A stretch of 64,000 nt of DNA from assembly GCA_958446835.1 (NCBI GenBank), contig CAUCXT010000002.1, positions 83,684 through 147,683 on the forward strand, written 5' to 3'. Below are positions 44,067-53,364 of this stretch, one piece after another (within the stretch, counting starts at the first letter, position 1; each line of letters opens with the position of its first letter). This DNA comes from an uncultured Eubacterium sp. (GTDB taxonomy: Bacteria > Bacillota > Clostridia > Lachnospirales > Lachnospiraceae). Made by a program: the position numbers and the translations under genes. A model generated the notes under the pieces. That model saw only the letters and a list, made by a program, of their open reading frames with translations. It made no database searches and was not told the origin of the DNA.

Positions 44067-44876
44067 ATGGTAGTACAGCACAATCTTACAGCGATGAACT
44101 CTAACAGACAGTTAGGCATCACAACTAGCGCACAGGCTAAGTCAGCAGAGAAGTTATCTTCAGGTTACAGAATCAACAGAGCAGGCGATGACGCTGCTGG
44201 TCTTTCTATTTCCGAGAAGATGAGAAGCCAGATCAGAGGTCTTAACAAGGCATCTGACAACGCAGCAGATGGTATCTCTCTTATCCAGACAGCAGAAGGT
44301 GCCCTTAACGAGACACACTCCATTCTTCAGAGAATGAATGAGCTCGCTACACAGGCTGCTAACGATACCAACACATCAATTGATAGAAAGGCTATCAAGG
44401 CTGAGATCGACCAGCTCACAGAGGAGATCAACAGAATTCAGTCTACAACTCAGTTCAACACAATGAACTTACTTGATGGTACATTCAAGGGAAATCTTCA
44501 GATTGGTGCTCTTAATGGACACACAATGAAGGTATCAATCGGTTCAATGTCAGCAAAGAAGATTGGAGTAAGCGGTCTTACAGTAAGCTCTAACGCAACA
44601 GCTGGTGCATCAATGAAGAAGATTCAGGACGCTATCGAGAAGGTTTCTGATCAGAGATCTAAGCTTGGTGCTATCCAGAACAGACTTGAGCACACAATCG
44701 CTAACCTTGATACTACATCTGAGAACACATCCGCAGCTGAGTCACGTATCCGTGATGTCGATATGGCTGATGAGATGGTTAGCTACAGCAAGAACAACAT
44801 TCTTGCTCAGGCTGGACAGTCTATGCTTGCACAGGCTAATCAGTCAACACAGGGTGTTCTTTCAATCCTTGGCTAA
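44067..44876 (+). CDS. Main flagellin
   Basis: A compact 269-residue flagellin: VVQHNLTAMNSNRQLG, SGYRINRAGDDAAGLSIS and LQRMNELATQAANDTN at the N-terminus, and MLAQANQSTQGVLSILG at the C-terminus. There is almost no variable domain and no cysteine. Codon use is biased to C-ending and highly used codons, unlike its neighbours, as expected for very high expression. AAGGAGG lies eight bases upstream. Sigma-28 promoter, CsrA-type leader and strong terminator make this the major filament gene. Confidence 0.97.
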   Translation: MVVQHNLTAMNSNRQLGITTSAQAKSAEKLSSGYRINRAGDDAAGLSISEKMRSQIRGLNKASDNAADGISLIQTAEGALNETHSILQRMNELATQAANDTNTSIDRKAIKAEIDQLTEEINRIQSTTQFNTMNLLDGTFKGNLQIGALNGHTMKVSIGSMSAKKIGVSGLTVSSNATAGASMKKIQDAIEKVSDQRSKLGAIQNRLEHTIANLDTTSENTSAAESRIRDVDMADEMVSYSKNNILAQAGQSMLAQANQSTQGVLSILG

Positions 44877-44903
44877 TCAGTTGTAAGGTAACTATCATAA
44901 CGG

Positions 44904-44936
44904 GAGTCAGTGGTTTTCCACTGGCTCTTGTTTTTT
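44904..44936 (+). terminator. Strong intrinsic terminator of flagellin
   Basis: GAGTCAGTGG / CCACTGGCTC with a TTTT loop, then TTGTTTTTT. Confidence 0.95.
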
Positions 44937-44961
44937 ATAAAGAATTTAATGAGAGGCAGAC

Positions 44962-45459
44962 ATGATAGATATAGGCTCGGAGGCGGCGGGGTTATATGCT
45001 GAAGAAGTATGGAAGAAGAAATATAACGATATTGATTTGGTCAAAGAGAGTATAATTGAAATAGTTGATGAGTGCATAAGCAGTCAGAGCGAAGAAGGAA
45101 TTGCAGCACTGAATGAATTGTACTCGGACCAAGGTTTTATAAAAAAATTTGAAGGCGACAAGGAAATTGCATACCTATACATTGCATTACTCATATTGCA
45201 TGAGGAGAAAATGCATGGTGAGAAATGTACGATATTGTCGGGAAAACAGAACATTGAAGAGCTTATTGCGTACATAAAAGAAATTAAATTCAGATTGTGG
45301 AGAATACAGTTTGCCGGTGACACTGAATCGGTGGAATGGCTGAACTATAATATAGAGAACGGATATGTGTCCGCAACATGCGTAAATGAACTGATAAAAA
45401 GGTATTGTGGCAATGAGGCAGAAAAGATAGGCGGGTTTATAGGGAGATTACATGGATAA
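44962..45459 (+). CDS. Hypothetical helical protein behind flagellin
   Basis: A 165-residue, mostly helical soluble protein that I do not recognise. It has no signal peptide or membrane segment. Its last codons overlap the next gene by 8 bases, and the first ATG is preceded by GAGAGGC. Place and overlap suggest that it belongs with the glycosyltransferases that follow, possibly in flagellin or surface-glycan modification. Confidence 0.7.
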   Translation: MIDIGSEAAGLYAEEVWKKKYNDIDLVKESIIEIVDECISSQSEEGIAALNELYSDQGFIKKFEGDKEIAYLYIALLILHEEKMHGEKCTILSGKQNIEELIAYIKEIKFRLWRIQFAGDTESVEWLNYNIENGYVSATCVNELIKRYCGNEAEKIGGFIGRLHG

Positions 45460-46102
45460 CAGAAAGATATGCTTTATTATATGTGCCAACGATGACAGAT
45501 ATGTTGAGGAGGCATTGTATTATATTAAAGGACTTGATGTACCGGAGGGATATACTATAGACTGCATAACCGTGAAGGAGGCTGCCTCAATGGCGGAGGG
45601 GTACAATGAAGCTATGGCGGCAACGGAGGCTAAGTACAAGGTGTATATGCATCAGGATGTATTCATGGTCCGGAAGGATTTTTTGTACAGACTACTTGAG
45701 CTGTTTGGGGATGAGACTGTGGGCATGGTAGGAATGGTTGGGGCAATAAGACTTCCGGAGAATGCTATTATGTGGTATGGGGTCAGAGTTGGACGGATAT
45801 ACCGCTGTTCGATTTATGATATGAATGAGTCTGTAATAGGGAAAACGGAGGGACATTATACTGAGGTGGAGGCAGTTGACGGACTTCTCATGGCAACACA
45901 GTATGACATTCCGTGGAGGGAGGACATATTTGACGGATGGGATTTCTATGATGTGTCACAGAGCTTTGAGTTTAGAAAAGCAGGTTATAAGGTAGTTGTA
46001 CCTTATATGGATAGGGCATGGTGCCTGCATGACGATGACCTGCTTAATTATAGAAGTTATTTTAAGTACAGAAAAATATTCAAGAATGAATATTATGTGT
46101 AA
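45452..46102 (+). CDS. Family 2-like glycosyltransferase
   Basis: A 216-residue small GT-A-type enzyme of the Glyco_tranf_2_5-like group: KICFIICANDDRYVEEAL at the start, MHQDVFM in the place of the DxD region (about residue 69), and the VDGLLMATQYDIPW acceptor-site block. It transfers a sugar from a nucleotide donor to an unknown acceptor. It overlaps the upstream gene and is 18 bp from the next. Confidence 0.8.
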   Translation: MDNRKICFIICANDDRYVEEALYYIKGLDVPEGYTIDCITVKEAASMAEGYNEAMAATEAKYKVYMHQDVFMVRKDFLYRLLELFGDETVGMVGMVGAIRLPENAIMWYGVRVGRIYRCSIYDMNESVIGKTEGHYTEVEAVDGLLMATQYDIPWREDIFDGWDFYDVSQSFEFRKAGYKVVVPYMDRAWCLHDDDLLNYRSYFKYRKIFKNEYYV

Positions 46103-46120
46103 AGACGGAGAAACGATAAT

Positions 46121-47329
46121 ATGAATATACTGTATGTCAGGTGGGCGAGCTTTGGTGCGGACGATATCAAGGAGGCACTTGTAAAGCTGGGGCATAATGT
46201 GAGTGAATGTGTACTGTCAGATAAGGCGAAGGCGGGCATAGATGATGAATTTACGGATATGCTTTGCAGCAAGATAAGACTGGTATGTGCCCGGCTTGTG
46301 GTTTCCTTTAACTATTACCCAGGTATATCGGAGGCATGTATGCGGACGGGCTGCCGCTATTTTGCTTGGATATATGATAGTCCGTATTCAAAGCTGTATG
46401 ATAAATCGGTTGCTAACAATGTCAACTACATAGGGACTTTTGACAGCTTTACAGCGGATGAGCTTACGAAAAAGGGGGTAAGTACGGTACATTATGAGCC
46501 TTTGGCGGTAAATGTGTCGAGGGTGATGAGAATAAATGGGGCATATAAGAACCGCACAGAGATAATGCTTAGGACAGGCAGTAAGGTCTGTTTTAAAGAT
46601 ATGGATGTGGAGTTTGTAGGCTCGCTGTACAATAATAGAAACAACTTCTATGAACGGCTTTGTAAGTTAAGCAATGATATGGAGCTTATGGGTTTTCTTG
46701 ATGGTGTGATTGAGGCGCAGAGAGCAATATATGGATATAATTTTCTTGATGAATGTATAGCGGATGATGTGAAGAACAAGATAAGACAATTTATGCCATA
46801 CAAGCTTACAGAAGGCAGCTACACATCGGAGGAGAGAATATATGCCGATTATTATCTTGGACCGAGAATGGCATTTCTTGACAGAACCGAACTTCTTATG
46901 GGCATGTCGCGTCATTTTAAGGTGGCATTATATTCGGATGGGGAATTCAGACAGAAAAATATGGTGAATTATGGCTGTGTGGATTATTGTAACGAGATGC
47001 CGGTCATATTCAATAGAACAAAAATAAATCTGAATATAGCACTCAGAAGCATAAGAACAGGTATACCGCTCAGGGCAATGGATATTATGGGGGCGGGAGG
47101 ATTTCTTCTTACTAACTATCAGGAGGATATGTTCAGACACTTTGAGCCGGGAGTGCATTTTGATTATTACACATCAATTGATGAGGCTGTCGACAAGGCG
47201 GACTATTATCTAAAACATGATGATGAGCGCAGCCGGATTGCGTTGACAGCACTCAGAAAAATGGAGGAGAGCTATACTTACGAAGCGCGGCTTAGAGAGA
47301 TAATACCAAATATAACAATAGAAGGTTAG
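46121..47329 (+). CDS. CgeB-like GT-B glycosyltransferase (copy 1)
   Basis: A 402-residue protein with the two-domain layout of CgeB/spore-maturation-type glycosyltransferases: an N-terminal DUF3880-like domain and a C-terminal Glyco_trans_1_2 domain, where TKINLNIALRSIRTGIPLR and DIMGAGGFLLTNYQEDM are the donor-binding blocks. A homologue is at 49738 on the other strand. CgeB-type enzymes decorate spore coat or surface polymers. It is followed after 5 bp by a LicD fusion gene, so the two are likely coexpressed. Confidence 0.85.
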   Translation: MNILYVRWASFGADDIKEALVKLGHNVSECVLSDKAKAGIDDEFTDMLCSKIRLVCARLVVSFNYYPGISEACMRTGCRYFAWIYDSPYSKLYDKSVANNVNYIGTFDSFTADELTKKGVSTVHYEPLAVNVSRVMRINGAYKNRTEIMLRTGSKVCFKDMDVEFVGSLYNNRNNFYERLCKLSNDMELMGFLDGVIEAQRAIYGYNFLDECIADDVKNKIRQFMPYKLTEGSYTSEERIYADYYLGPRMAFLDRTELLMGMSRHFKVALYSDGEFRQKNMVNYGCVDYCNEMPVIFNRTKINLNIALRSIRTGIPLRAMDIMGAGGFLLTNYQEDMFRHFEPGVHFDYYTSIDEAVDKADYYLKHDDERSRIALTALRKMEESYTYEARLREIIPNITIEG

Positions 47330-47334
47330 AAACT

Positions 47335-49668
47335 ATGACTTTTTCGGAAAAATATTTTGAGGATGAGGTGAGAGAGGGCTTTTATGTGCCCTCTATGATT
47401 AAACGGGCATGGGCGGCAGAGCTTGAGGTGCTTGCACAGATAGACAGGATATGCACCAAATATAATATACAGTATTTTGCTGAATGGGGAACACTTTTAG
47501 GAGCAGTAAGGCATAATGGATTTATTCCGTGGGATGATGATATTGATATCGGAATGAAGAGAGCCGACTATGAGAGATTTCTTGAGGTGGCGCAAAAAGA
47601 GCTTCCCGAAGGCTACAAGATAAATAATTGCAGGAATAAGGATGACTTCTGGCTCTTTTTAGCCAGAGTCATGAACACCGGGCATATATGCTTTGATGAT
47701 GAGTACCTTAAGAGAAATCACGAATTTCCGTATATTGCAGGTGTCGATATTTTTCTCATGGACTATGTATCGCGTGATGAGGAGAAGGAGAAGAACAGGG
47801 ACACGATTGCCGATTTTACAATAACGCTTGCGGATTACATTTTTGAGCGTCGCATGGGTGCGAAAGAGGCGATAGAAGGGCTGGTTAAGATAAACCGGAG
47901 CGCCGGTGAAAGACTTGTGTATGATGAGAGACTTGTGAGAAGATGGTTCTCTTATCGTGATGATAAGGAGGTTTCCGAGAAGGATAAGAAGGATATTGCG
48001 GCATTACATCAGAGAATGTATATGTATGCGGAGCGGCTGTTCGCGAGGTTTAGTGAGAAGGAGGCGGACGAGCTCACACAGCTTTACCCGTTTGGTCTAA
48101 GGAAAAAGGAGTACCGATATCCGAAGGAATATTACGAATCCTGCATAAGACTACCGTTTGAGAATACAACAATACCGGTTCCGATAGGCTATGATGCGAT
48201 GCTGAAAAGACGATATGGCGATTACATGACGATACACAAGAACAGCAGTGGCCATGGGTATCCATTCTTTGAGAGTCAGCAGGAGCAGCTTGACAAGCTG
48301 TTGGAGGTAAGGCTTCCGGCTTATCAATACACAGAGACTGAACATGAATACTCAATTGGAGTAAATACAGGGGAAAATGCAACAGAATCATTCAGGCAGT
48401 TGGCACTTGAAGCGTACAGTGAGCTTAAGACCTATGATGACGCACAGACAGCTCAGGCACTCGCGATAGACTTTGGAACGATGATAGAACAGATATACGG
48501 GGAAGGACATCCGACGGTGGCATATCTGGAGGACTACTGCGAGCAGTTATACCTGTATTCTCAGGGAAGCATAGAAAAAAGTGTACTTGAAGAGACGATA
48601 GAGAAGTTGTATGAAAGCATTCGCAGGGATATTCTGGATGTAAGGGAGACCGCATTTATTGTCTCTGAGGCTTCCAGGTGGCGATATATGAGACATGAGT
48701 ATGAGCACGTGCGTAGTACAGGAGGACAGGTATATGTTGTGGTGGTTCCGTATTACCATAAGAGATATGACGGAACTCTGTATGACGAACAGAATGAATA
48801 TGAGCGTTTCCTTGAAATGAGCGAGTTTTCGGGAGATAATATTCATCTGGTTCCGTATGATAAGTATGACATTGTGCTTCATCACCCGGACTGCGTATAT
48901 ATCCAGATACCATACGATAACTGGAATCATGGGATTAGTATTCATTCGTCCTATTATACGGATAATATCATAGAAAATTGTGAGAGCATGGTGTATGTTC
49001 CTTCATTTGCACTGGATGAATTTACACAGAACAATTACTGTGAATACCACAACATGTCGGAGTATGTGACGGTTCCGGGCGTGGTGCGCGCGAATACAGT
49101 GCTTGTACAATCAGGGGCAATGCGTGAACGCTACATTGAGAAGCTGGTGGAATGGGCAGGCGATGACAGCAGAAAAATCTGGGAGGAAAAGCTTCTCAGT
49201 GACGGAACACAGCTTGAGGACAGTGAAAATGTGGAGGACAGAAAGAGAAATGCCATAGAAAAGCTGCCTGTTTCGTGGAAGAAAGAGATATTCCGTGAAG
49301 ATGGAAGCCGAAAGAAAATAGTGCTGTATCACAATGAGGCAGGTATATTTGTTGAATATAAAGCAGAGGTTTACAACAAAATACTTAATGCCCTTGAAAT
49401 ATTTAGGGATAACAGAAATGACATATTTGTGATATGGAATATTAATGAAGGGGCAGAACATCTCATAGATGCCGGCGGCACTGAATATGCGGAAAAACTC
49501 AGACAGATAATGGAAAGAGCAGATGAGGTGGGGGCATGCGATATATCTGATGGAAAGATAGCGCAGGCGGCTGCGGATGCATTCTATGGGGATGGATGTT
49601 ATCTGTCAAGAATATGCCAGCTTGAAGGAAAGCCGGTCATGTTGGAGAATATCGAAATAATGAACTGA
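47335..49668 (+). CDS. LicD phosphotransferase fused to a large C-terminal transferase-like region (copy 1)
   Basis: A 777-residue protein. Residues about 45-290 are a LicD domain: EWGTLLGAVRHNGFIPWDDD followed by IDIGM contain the catalytic Asp cluster used to transfer phosphocholine or phospho-polyol from a CDP-activated donor. Residues about 430-777 form a second domain with blocks such as VVVVPYYHKRYDG, HHPDCVYIQIPYD and VLVQSGAMRERYI; it weakly resembles CDP-glycerol glycerophosphotransferases or other GT-B enzymes (low confidence). A paralogue of nearly equal length lies at 51024. Function in surface-glycan phospho-decoration is inferred. Confidence 0.8.
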   Translation: MTFSEKYFEDEVREGFYVPSMIKRAWAAELEVLAQIDRICTKYNIQYFAEWGTLLGAVRHNGFIPWDDDIDIGMKRADYERFLEVAQKELPEGYKINNCRNKDDFWLFLARVMNTGHICFDDEYLKRNHEFPYIAGVDIFLMDYVSRDEEKEKNRDTIADFTITLADYIFERRMGAKEAIEGLVKINRSAGERLVYDERLVRRWFSYRDDKEVSEKDKKDIAALHQRMYMYAERLFARFSEKEADELTQLYPFGLRKKEYRYPKEYYESCIRLPFENTTIPVPIGYDAMLKRRYGDYMTIHKNSSGHGYPFFESQQEQLDKLLEVRLPAYQYTETEHEYSIGVNTGENATESFRQLALEAYSELKTYDDAQTAQALAIDFGTMIEQIYGEGHPTVAYLEDYCEQLYLYSQGSIEKSVLEETIEKLYESIRRDILDVRETAFIVSEASRWRYMRHEYEHVRSTGGQVYVVVVPYYHKRYDGTLYDEQNEYERFLEMSEFSGDNIHLVPYDKYDIVLHHPDCVYIQIPYDNWNHGISIHSSYYTDNIIENCESMVYVPSFALDEFTQNNYCEYHNMSEYVTVPGVVRANTVLVQSGAMRERYIEKLVEWAGDDSRKIWEEKLLSDGTQLEDSENVEDRKRNAIEKLPVSWKKEIFREDGSRKKIVLYHNEAGIFVEYKAEVYNKILNALEIFRDNRNDIFVIWNINEGAEHLIDAGGTEYAEKLRQIMERADEVGACDISDGKIAQAAADAFYGDGCYLSRICQLEGKPVMLENIEIMN

Positions 49669-49674
49669 ATTGAT

Positions 49675-49716
49675 AGGGAGTGCAATCGATGATGAGATTG
49701 TACTCCCTGTATTTTT
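49675..49716. terminator. Bidirectional terminator between convergent LicD and CgeB-like genes
   Basis: AGGGAGTGCAATC pairs with GATTGTACTCCCT (one wobble) around a 7-base loop, followed by GTATTTTT. Confidence 0.88.
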
Positions 49717-49737
49717 AAGCTGTTGATATTGGAAATA

Positions 49738-50916
49738 TCAGATAGAGAATGCCGCTTCCAACATAAGCTCAATGCGGTCTGTCCATGTATGTCCGGAGCG
49801 GATGAGCTCCCTGCCGTTTTCGGCAATGTCGCGTCTTTCCTTGTCATGTGAGAGATAATATTCAGTCTTTTCCATGAGACCTTCCATGCTGTCATAGTAG
49901 TCGAGGTGTTCACCGGGAACGAAGTAGTCGGCAAGCTCACTCTGGTAGTTGGTAAGACAGAAGCCGCCACAGCCTAAGATGTCCCATATCCTTAGCGGAA
50001 TAGCGGAGCGTATCGCCTTGGAGGTAATGTTGAGATTTATTTTGCTGCGGTTGAATATGAGTGGCATTTCGCTGTGCGTCCGGGCAAAACCATGATTTTT
50101 AAGCTTTGGGAAATTACTTGTGTCGCTGCCGGTATATATGTCTACATCATGGCGCGAGGACAGAACCTTCATGCATTTGGTGCGCTCCATGGAGCTTATC
50201 TTGTTTCCTATATAGAATTGAGCCAGAATCTTGCGGTCTGTGAGAAAGCTTGCTTCCCCGGGGGTGTAGAAGTCCGGGTAATGCTTTTTATATTCTGCGA
50301 TTATATCCTCCGGCAGAAGCTCCTCAAGAAAATAGCTTCCGTATACCTGAAGCTGTGCTGTCATAAGACCATTGAGATAGCCTGAGATATACGGAGAAAG
50401 ATTATGCACCTTATCATACGGTGATTTTTCAGTGTAGAGTGAGCCTACGAAGGCAATATCATGGGCGTAGCGTCCGGAATTCTTCATGGAGGCACCGGAC
50501 AGAAGCTTATCCCAGCGGTTGATATTGGTGGCAAGCGGAAGATAGAATATGTGCTCAGGGTTATACGCGGACAGCTCACGGAACTGTTCGTTGTCAAATA
50601 AAAATATTCTGTTCCATTCCTTTGCTATAGAATGGGAAAATAATTCCAGTACAGGGGAATCAACGCTCTGGCATATATAACGTATATGGTAAATGTCACA
50701 TACCTCGGCTATAACAGGATAAAAGTTGATTGAAAACACCGCATCGTATATGTTGTTGTTTAATGCTTCCTGCAAAAGCCGGATTGTCTGTTGAGGTGTG
50801 ATTGTCTTGTTATAGACCTCATCGGATATGCAGGCTACTTCGTGACCAAGGCTTTCCATCGCTTCTATTATGTCAGGTTCGCATATACTGCCGTATCTGT
50901 AAAAAAGTAATTTCAT
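49738..50916 (-). CDS. CgeB-like GT-B glycosyltransferase (copy 2)
   Basis: A 392-residue homologue of the gene at 46121, in opposite orientation: the shared N-terminal start pattern MKLLFYRYGSICEPDIIEAM and C-terminal SKINLNITSKAIRSAIPLR and DILGCGGFCLTNYQSEL blocks are clear. It diverges from the LicD fusion gene at 51024, so the glycosyltransferase/LicD pair was duplicated and one partner inverted. Ribosome binding is weak (AAAGGA some 12 bases upstream). Confidence 0.85.
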   Translation of the reverse strand: MKLLFYRYGSICEPDIIEAMESLGHEVACISDEVYNKTITPQQTIRLLQEALNNNIYDAVFSINFYPVIAEVCDIYHIRYICQSVDSPVLELFSHSIAKEWNRIFLFDNEQFRELSAYNPEHIFYLPLATNINRWDKLLSGASMKNSGRYAHDIAFVGSLYTEKSPYDKVHNLSPYISGYLNGLMTAQLQVYGSYFLEELLPEDIIAEYKKHYPDFYTPGEASFLTDRKILAQFYIGNKISSMERTKCMKVLSSRHDVDIYTGSDTSNFPKLKNHGFARTHSEMPLIFNRSKINLNITSKAIRSAIPLRIWDILGCGGFCLTNYQSELADYFVPGEHLDYYDSMEGLMEKTEYYLSHDKERRDIAENGRELIRSGHTWTDRIELMLEAAFSI

Positions 50917-51023
50917 AATGAGGGGTATCCTTTATTGATTTATTGTATATGATGATGGTATTATATCATGTAGAAATATATAGCTCAAGATTATAAGTAT
51001 GAACTTAAGAAATGAGGATAGAT

Positions 51024-53345
51024 ATGCAGTTTCAGGATAATTATTTTGATGATGAGGTCAGGGATGGATTTTTTGTGCCGGCACTTATGAAGAGAGCGTG
51101 GGCGGCACAGCTTGAAGTATTAAACGATGTAGCGATAATCTGCAAGAGGCATGGTATAAAGTGGTTTGCAGACTGCGGAACACTTATAGGTGCAGTCAGA
51201 CATGGCGGATTTGTGCCTTGGGATGATGACCTTGATATATGTATGCTGCGAGAGGACTATGACAGATTTGTTGAGATTGCAAAGAAAGAGCTTCCGGAGG
51301 GATATCGTGTGTTGAATGCGGCCGACACGGAGGATTTCGAGAACATGCTCACGCGAATAGCCAATTCGGACAGAGTACATTTTGAGAAGAACGAGTCGGA
51401 GAAATACCATTATTTTATGTACTCTGCGGGCATTGATGTATTTCCGCTGGACTATATTGCCGCCGATGAGGAGGCTGAACAGGTCAGAAAAAATCTCTTG
51501 AAAATAGTTATATCACTTATGGATGGTATTGATGATAACAATATAGAAATGCCGATAGCACAGGAGGCTGTAAGGAAGGTTGAGGAGCTGTGCAATGTAA
51601 GGTTTGACATGAGTAAACCGATAAGACTGCAATATATGAACCTTCTTGACAAGCTGTCATCGATATACACGGCGGATGAGGCAGATGAAGTGGCGCTTAT
51701 GATATACTGGGTGCAGAAGGACAATCACCGCTATAAGCTTGAATGGTTTAAGGATACGGTGGAGCTTCCGTTTGAGAACACATATATTCAGGCACCTGCG
51801 ATGTATGATGCGGTGTTAAAAACCGAATACGGCGATTATATGCGTATTGTTCAATCTGGGGGAGTACATGATTATCCATTCTATGTGAAGCAGGAGAAGC
51901 ATGTGATAGATTCCGTGGGGCATCTGCCGTACAGATATTATTTCTCAGAGAAAGATTTATATACAGAAAAGAAAGGTGCCCATGCCTATACAGGTATAAA
52001 ACAGCAGCTTATACAGATTATCAATGTGCTTTCGACAACGCAGGACAATATTATTAAGCTGATGATAGGTGGAGAAACGGAGCTTGCAGGAGATTTTCTG
52101 ATGCAGTGTCAGAATGCGGCAATCAATATGGGAAATATGATTGAGCAGAATTATGGTGAGGGACATGTGTCGGTGAAGGAGCTTGAGGCATACTGTGAGG
52201 GGCTGTACACCATCTATACCATGATTGGTGAGGACGTTTGCGGCACGGAGGGAGACATAGCAGGATATGGAGTACACTTAACCAAAGCACTTCAGAGTGT
52301 GCTTGACAGCATAGATAAGAATATTCTACAGCGCAGAGAGGTCGTGTTCGTCACATACAAGGCTGCAATGTGGGACAGTCTGGATGGACTGTGGCGCGAA
52401 TGTAGGAGAGAAGCGGACTGTGATGTGTATGTGATACCGGTGCCGTATTACTATAAGGCAGGGGATGGCACCATAGTAAAGGAATGTTATGAGGGGATGG
52501 AATTTCCACAGGAAGTAAAAGTGACTGGATACAATGATTATGATTTCGCGTTAAGACACCCGGACACGATATATCTACAATGCCCTTATGATGAGTACAA
52601 TGCGGTGTTCAGTGTGCATCCTTTTGCGTACTCACTGAATATGAGAAAGTTTACCGACAACCTTGTGTTCGTCCAGCCGTTCGTTGTGGATGAGCTTAGA
52701 AGGGAAAATGAGAAAGCGCGTCTTAATGTATCACAGTATTTCTGCAATCCGGCTATTATGTGCGCGGACAGAGTTATAGTCCAGTCGGAAACTATGAAAC
52801 AGATACTTGTCGATGAGCTGGCCAATTTCGCAGGTGAGAATACAAGAGATATATGGGAGAAAAAACTTGACGGAAGAGGAGTGCCGAATACCAGTGAGAC
52901 AAGGCAGGCTATAAGCGAACATCTGATATGGGCATTGCCGGAGGAATGGAAGAAGCTGATATATAGGGAGGATGGCAGCAGAAAGAAAATTGTTATGTAT
53001 AATAACAGCGTGAGCGCCATGCTTGAATATAATGATAAGCTTATTGACAAGATAAAAAATGTGCTTGATATTTTCAGAACGAATGCCAATGATGTTGTGT
53101 TTATGTGGAGACATAACCCGTTAATTGAACCGACTATGGAGAAAGAATATCCGGAAGCTCTGAAAGATTACTCGGCGATTATAGAGGAGTACAATAAAGC
53201 CGGATGGGGAATATATGATACGGTTACTGCACTGCCGGATATGGTGCAGATATGTGATGCATATTACGGGGATGCCGATAAGATAGTGCAGAGATTTGGC
53301 AGGGCTGGGAAGCCTGCCATGATAGAGAATGTTGATATCAGATAA
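51024..53345 (+). CDS. LicD phosphotransferase fused to a large C-terminal transferase-like region (copy 2)
   Basis: A 773-residue paralogue of 47335 with the same order: LicD domain (DCGTLIGAVRHGGFVPWDDD, then LDICM) and C-terminal domain (VYVIPVPYYYKAGDG, RHPDTIYLQCPYDEYN, VIVQSETMKQILVDEL, CDAYYGDADKIVQRFG). The initial MQFQDNYFDDEVRDGF matches the start of copy 1, which fixes ATG 51024; an ATG at 51012 lacks a binding site. GAGGA lies upstream. The two copies differ enough to suggest different acceptors. Confidence 0.8.
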   Translation: MQFQDNYFDDEVRDGFFVPALMKRAWAAQLEVLNDVAIICKRHGIKWFADCGTLIGAVRHGGFVPWDDDLDICMLREDYDRFVEIAKKELPEGYRVLNAADTEDFENMLTRIANSDRVHFEKNESEKYHYFMYSAGIDVFPLDYIAADEEAEQVRKNLLKIVISLMDGIDDNNIEMPIAQEAVRKVEELCNVRFDMSKPIRLQYMNLLDKLSSIYTADEADEVALMIYWVQKDNHRYKLEWFKDTVELPFENTYIQAPAMYDAVLKTEYGDYMRIVQSGGVHDYPFYVKQEKHVIDSVGHLPYRYYFSEKDLYTEKKGAHAYTGIKQQLIQIINVLSTTQDNIIKLMIGGETELAGDFLMQCQNAAINMGNMIEQNYGEGHVSVKELEAYCEGLYTIYTMIGEDVCGTEGDIAGYGVHLTKALQSVLDSIDKNILQRREVVFVTYKAAMWDSLDGLWRECRREADCDVYVIPVPYYYKAGDGTIVKECYEGMEFPQEVKVTGYNDYDFALRHPDTIYLQCPYDEYNAVFSVHPFAYSLNMRKFTDNLVFVQPFVVDELRRENEKARLNVSQYFCNPAIMCADRVIVQSETMKQILVDELANFAGENTRDIWEKKLDGRGVPNTSETRQAISEHLIWALPEEWKKLIYREDGSRKKIVMYNNSVSAMLEYNDKLIDKIKNVLDIFRTNANDVVFMWRHNPLIEPTMEKEYPEALKDYSAIIEEYNKAGWGIYDTVTALPDMVQICDAYYGDADKIVQRFGRAGKPAMIENVDIR

Positions 53346-53364
53346 TAGGTTATGGGGTGAATGA

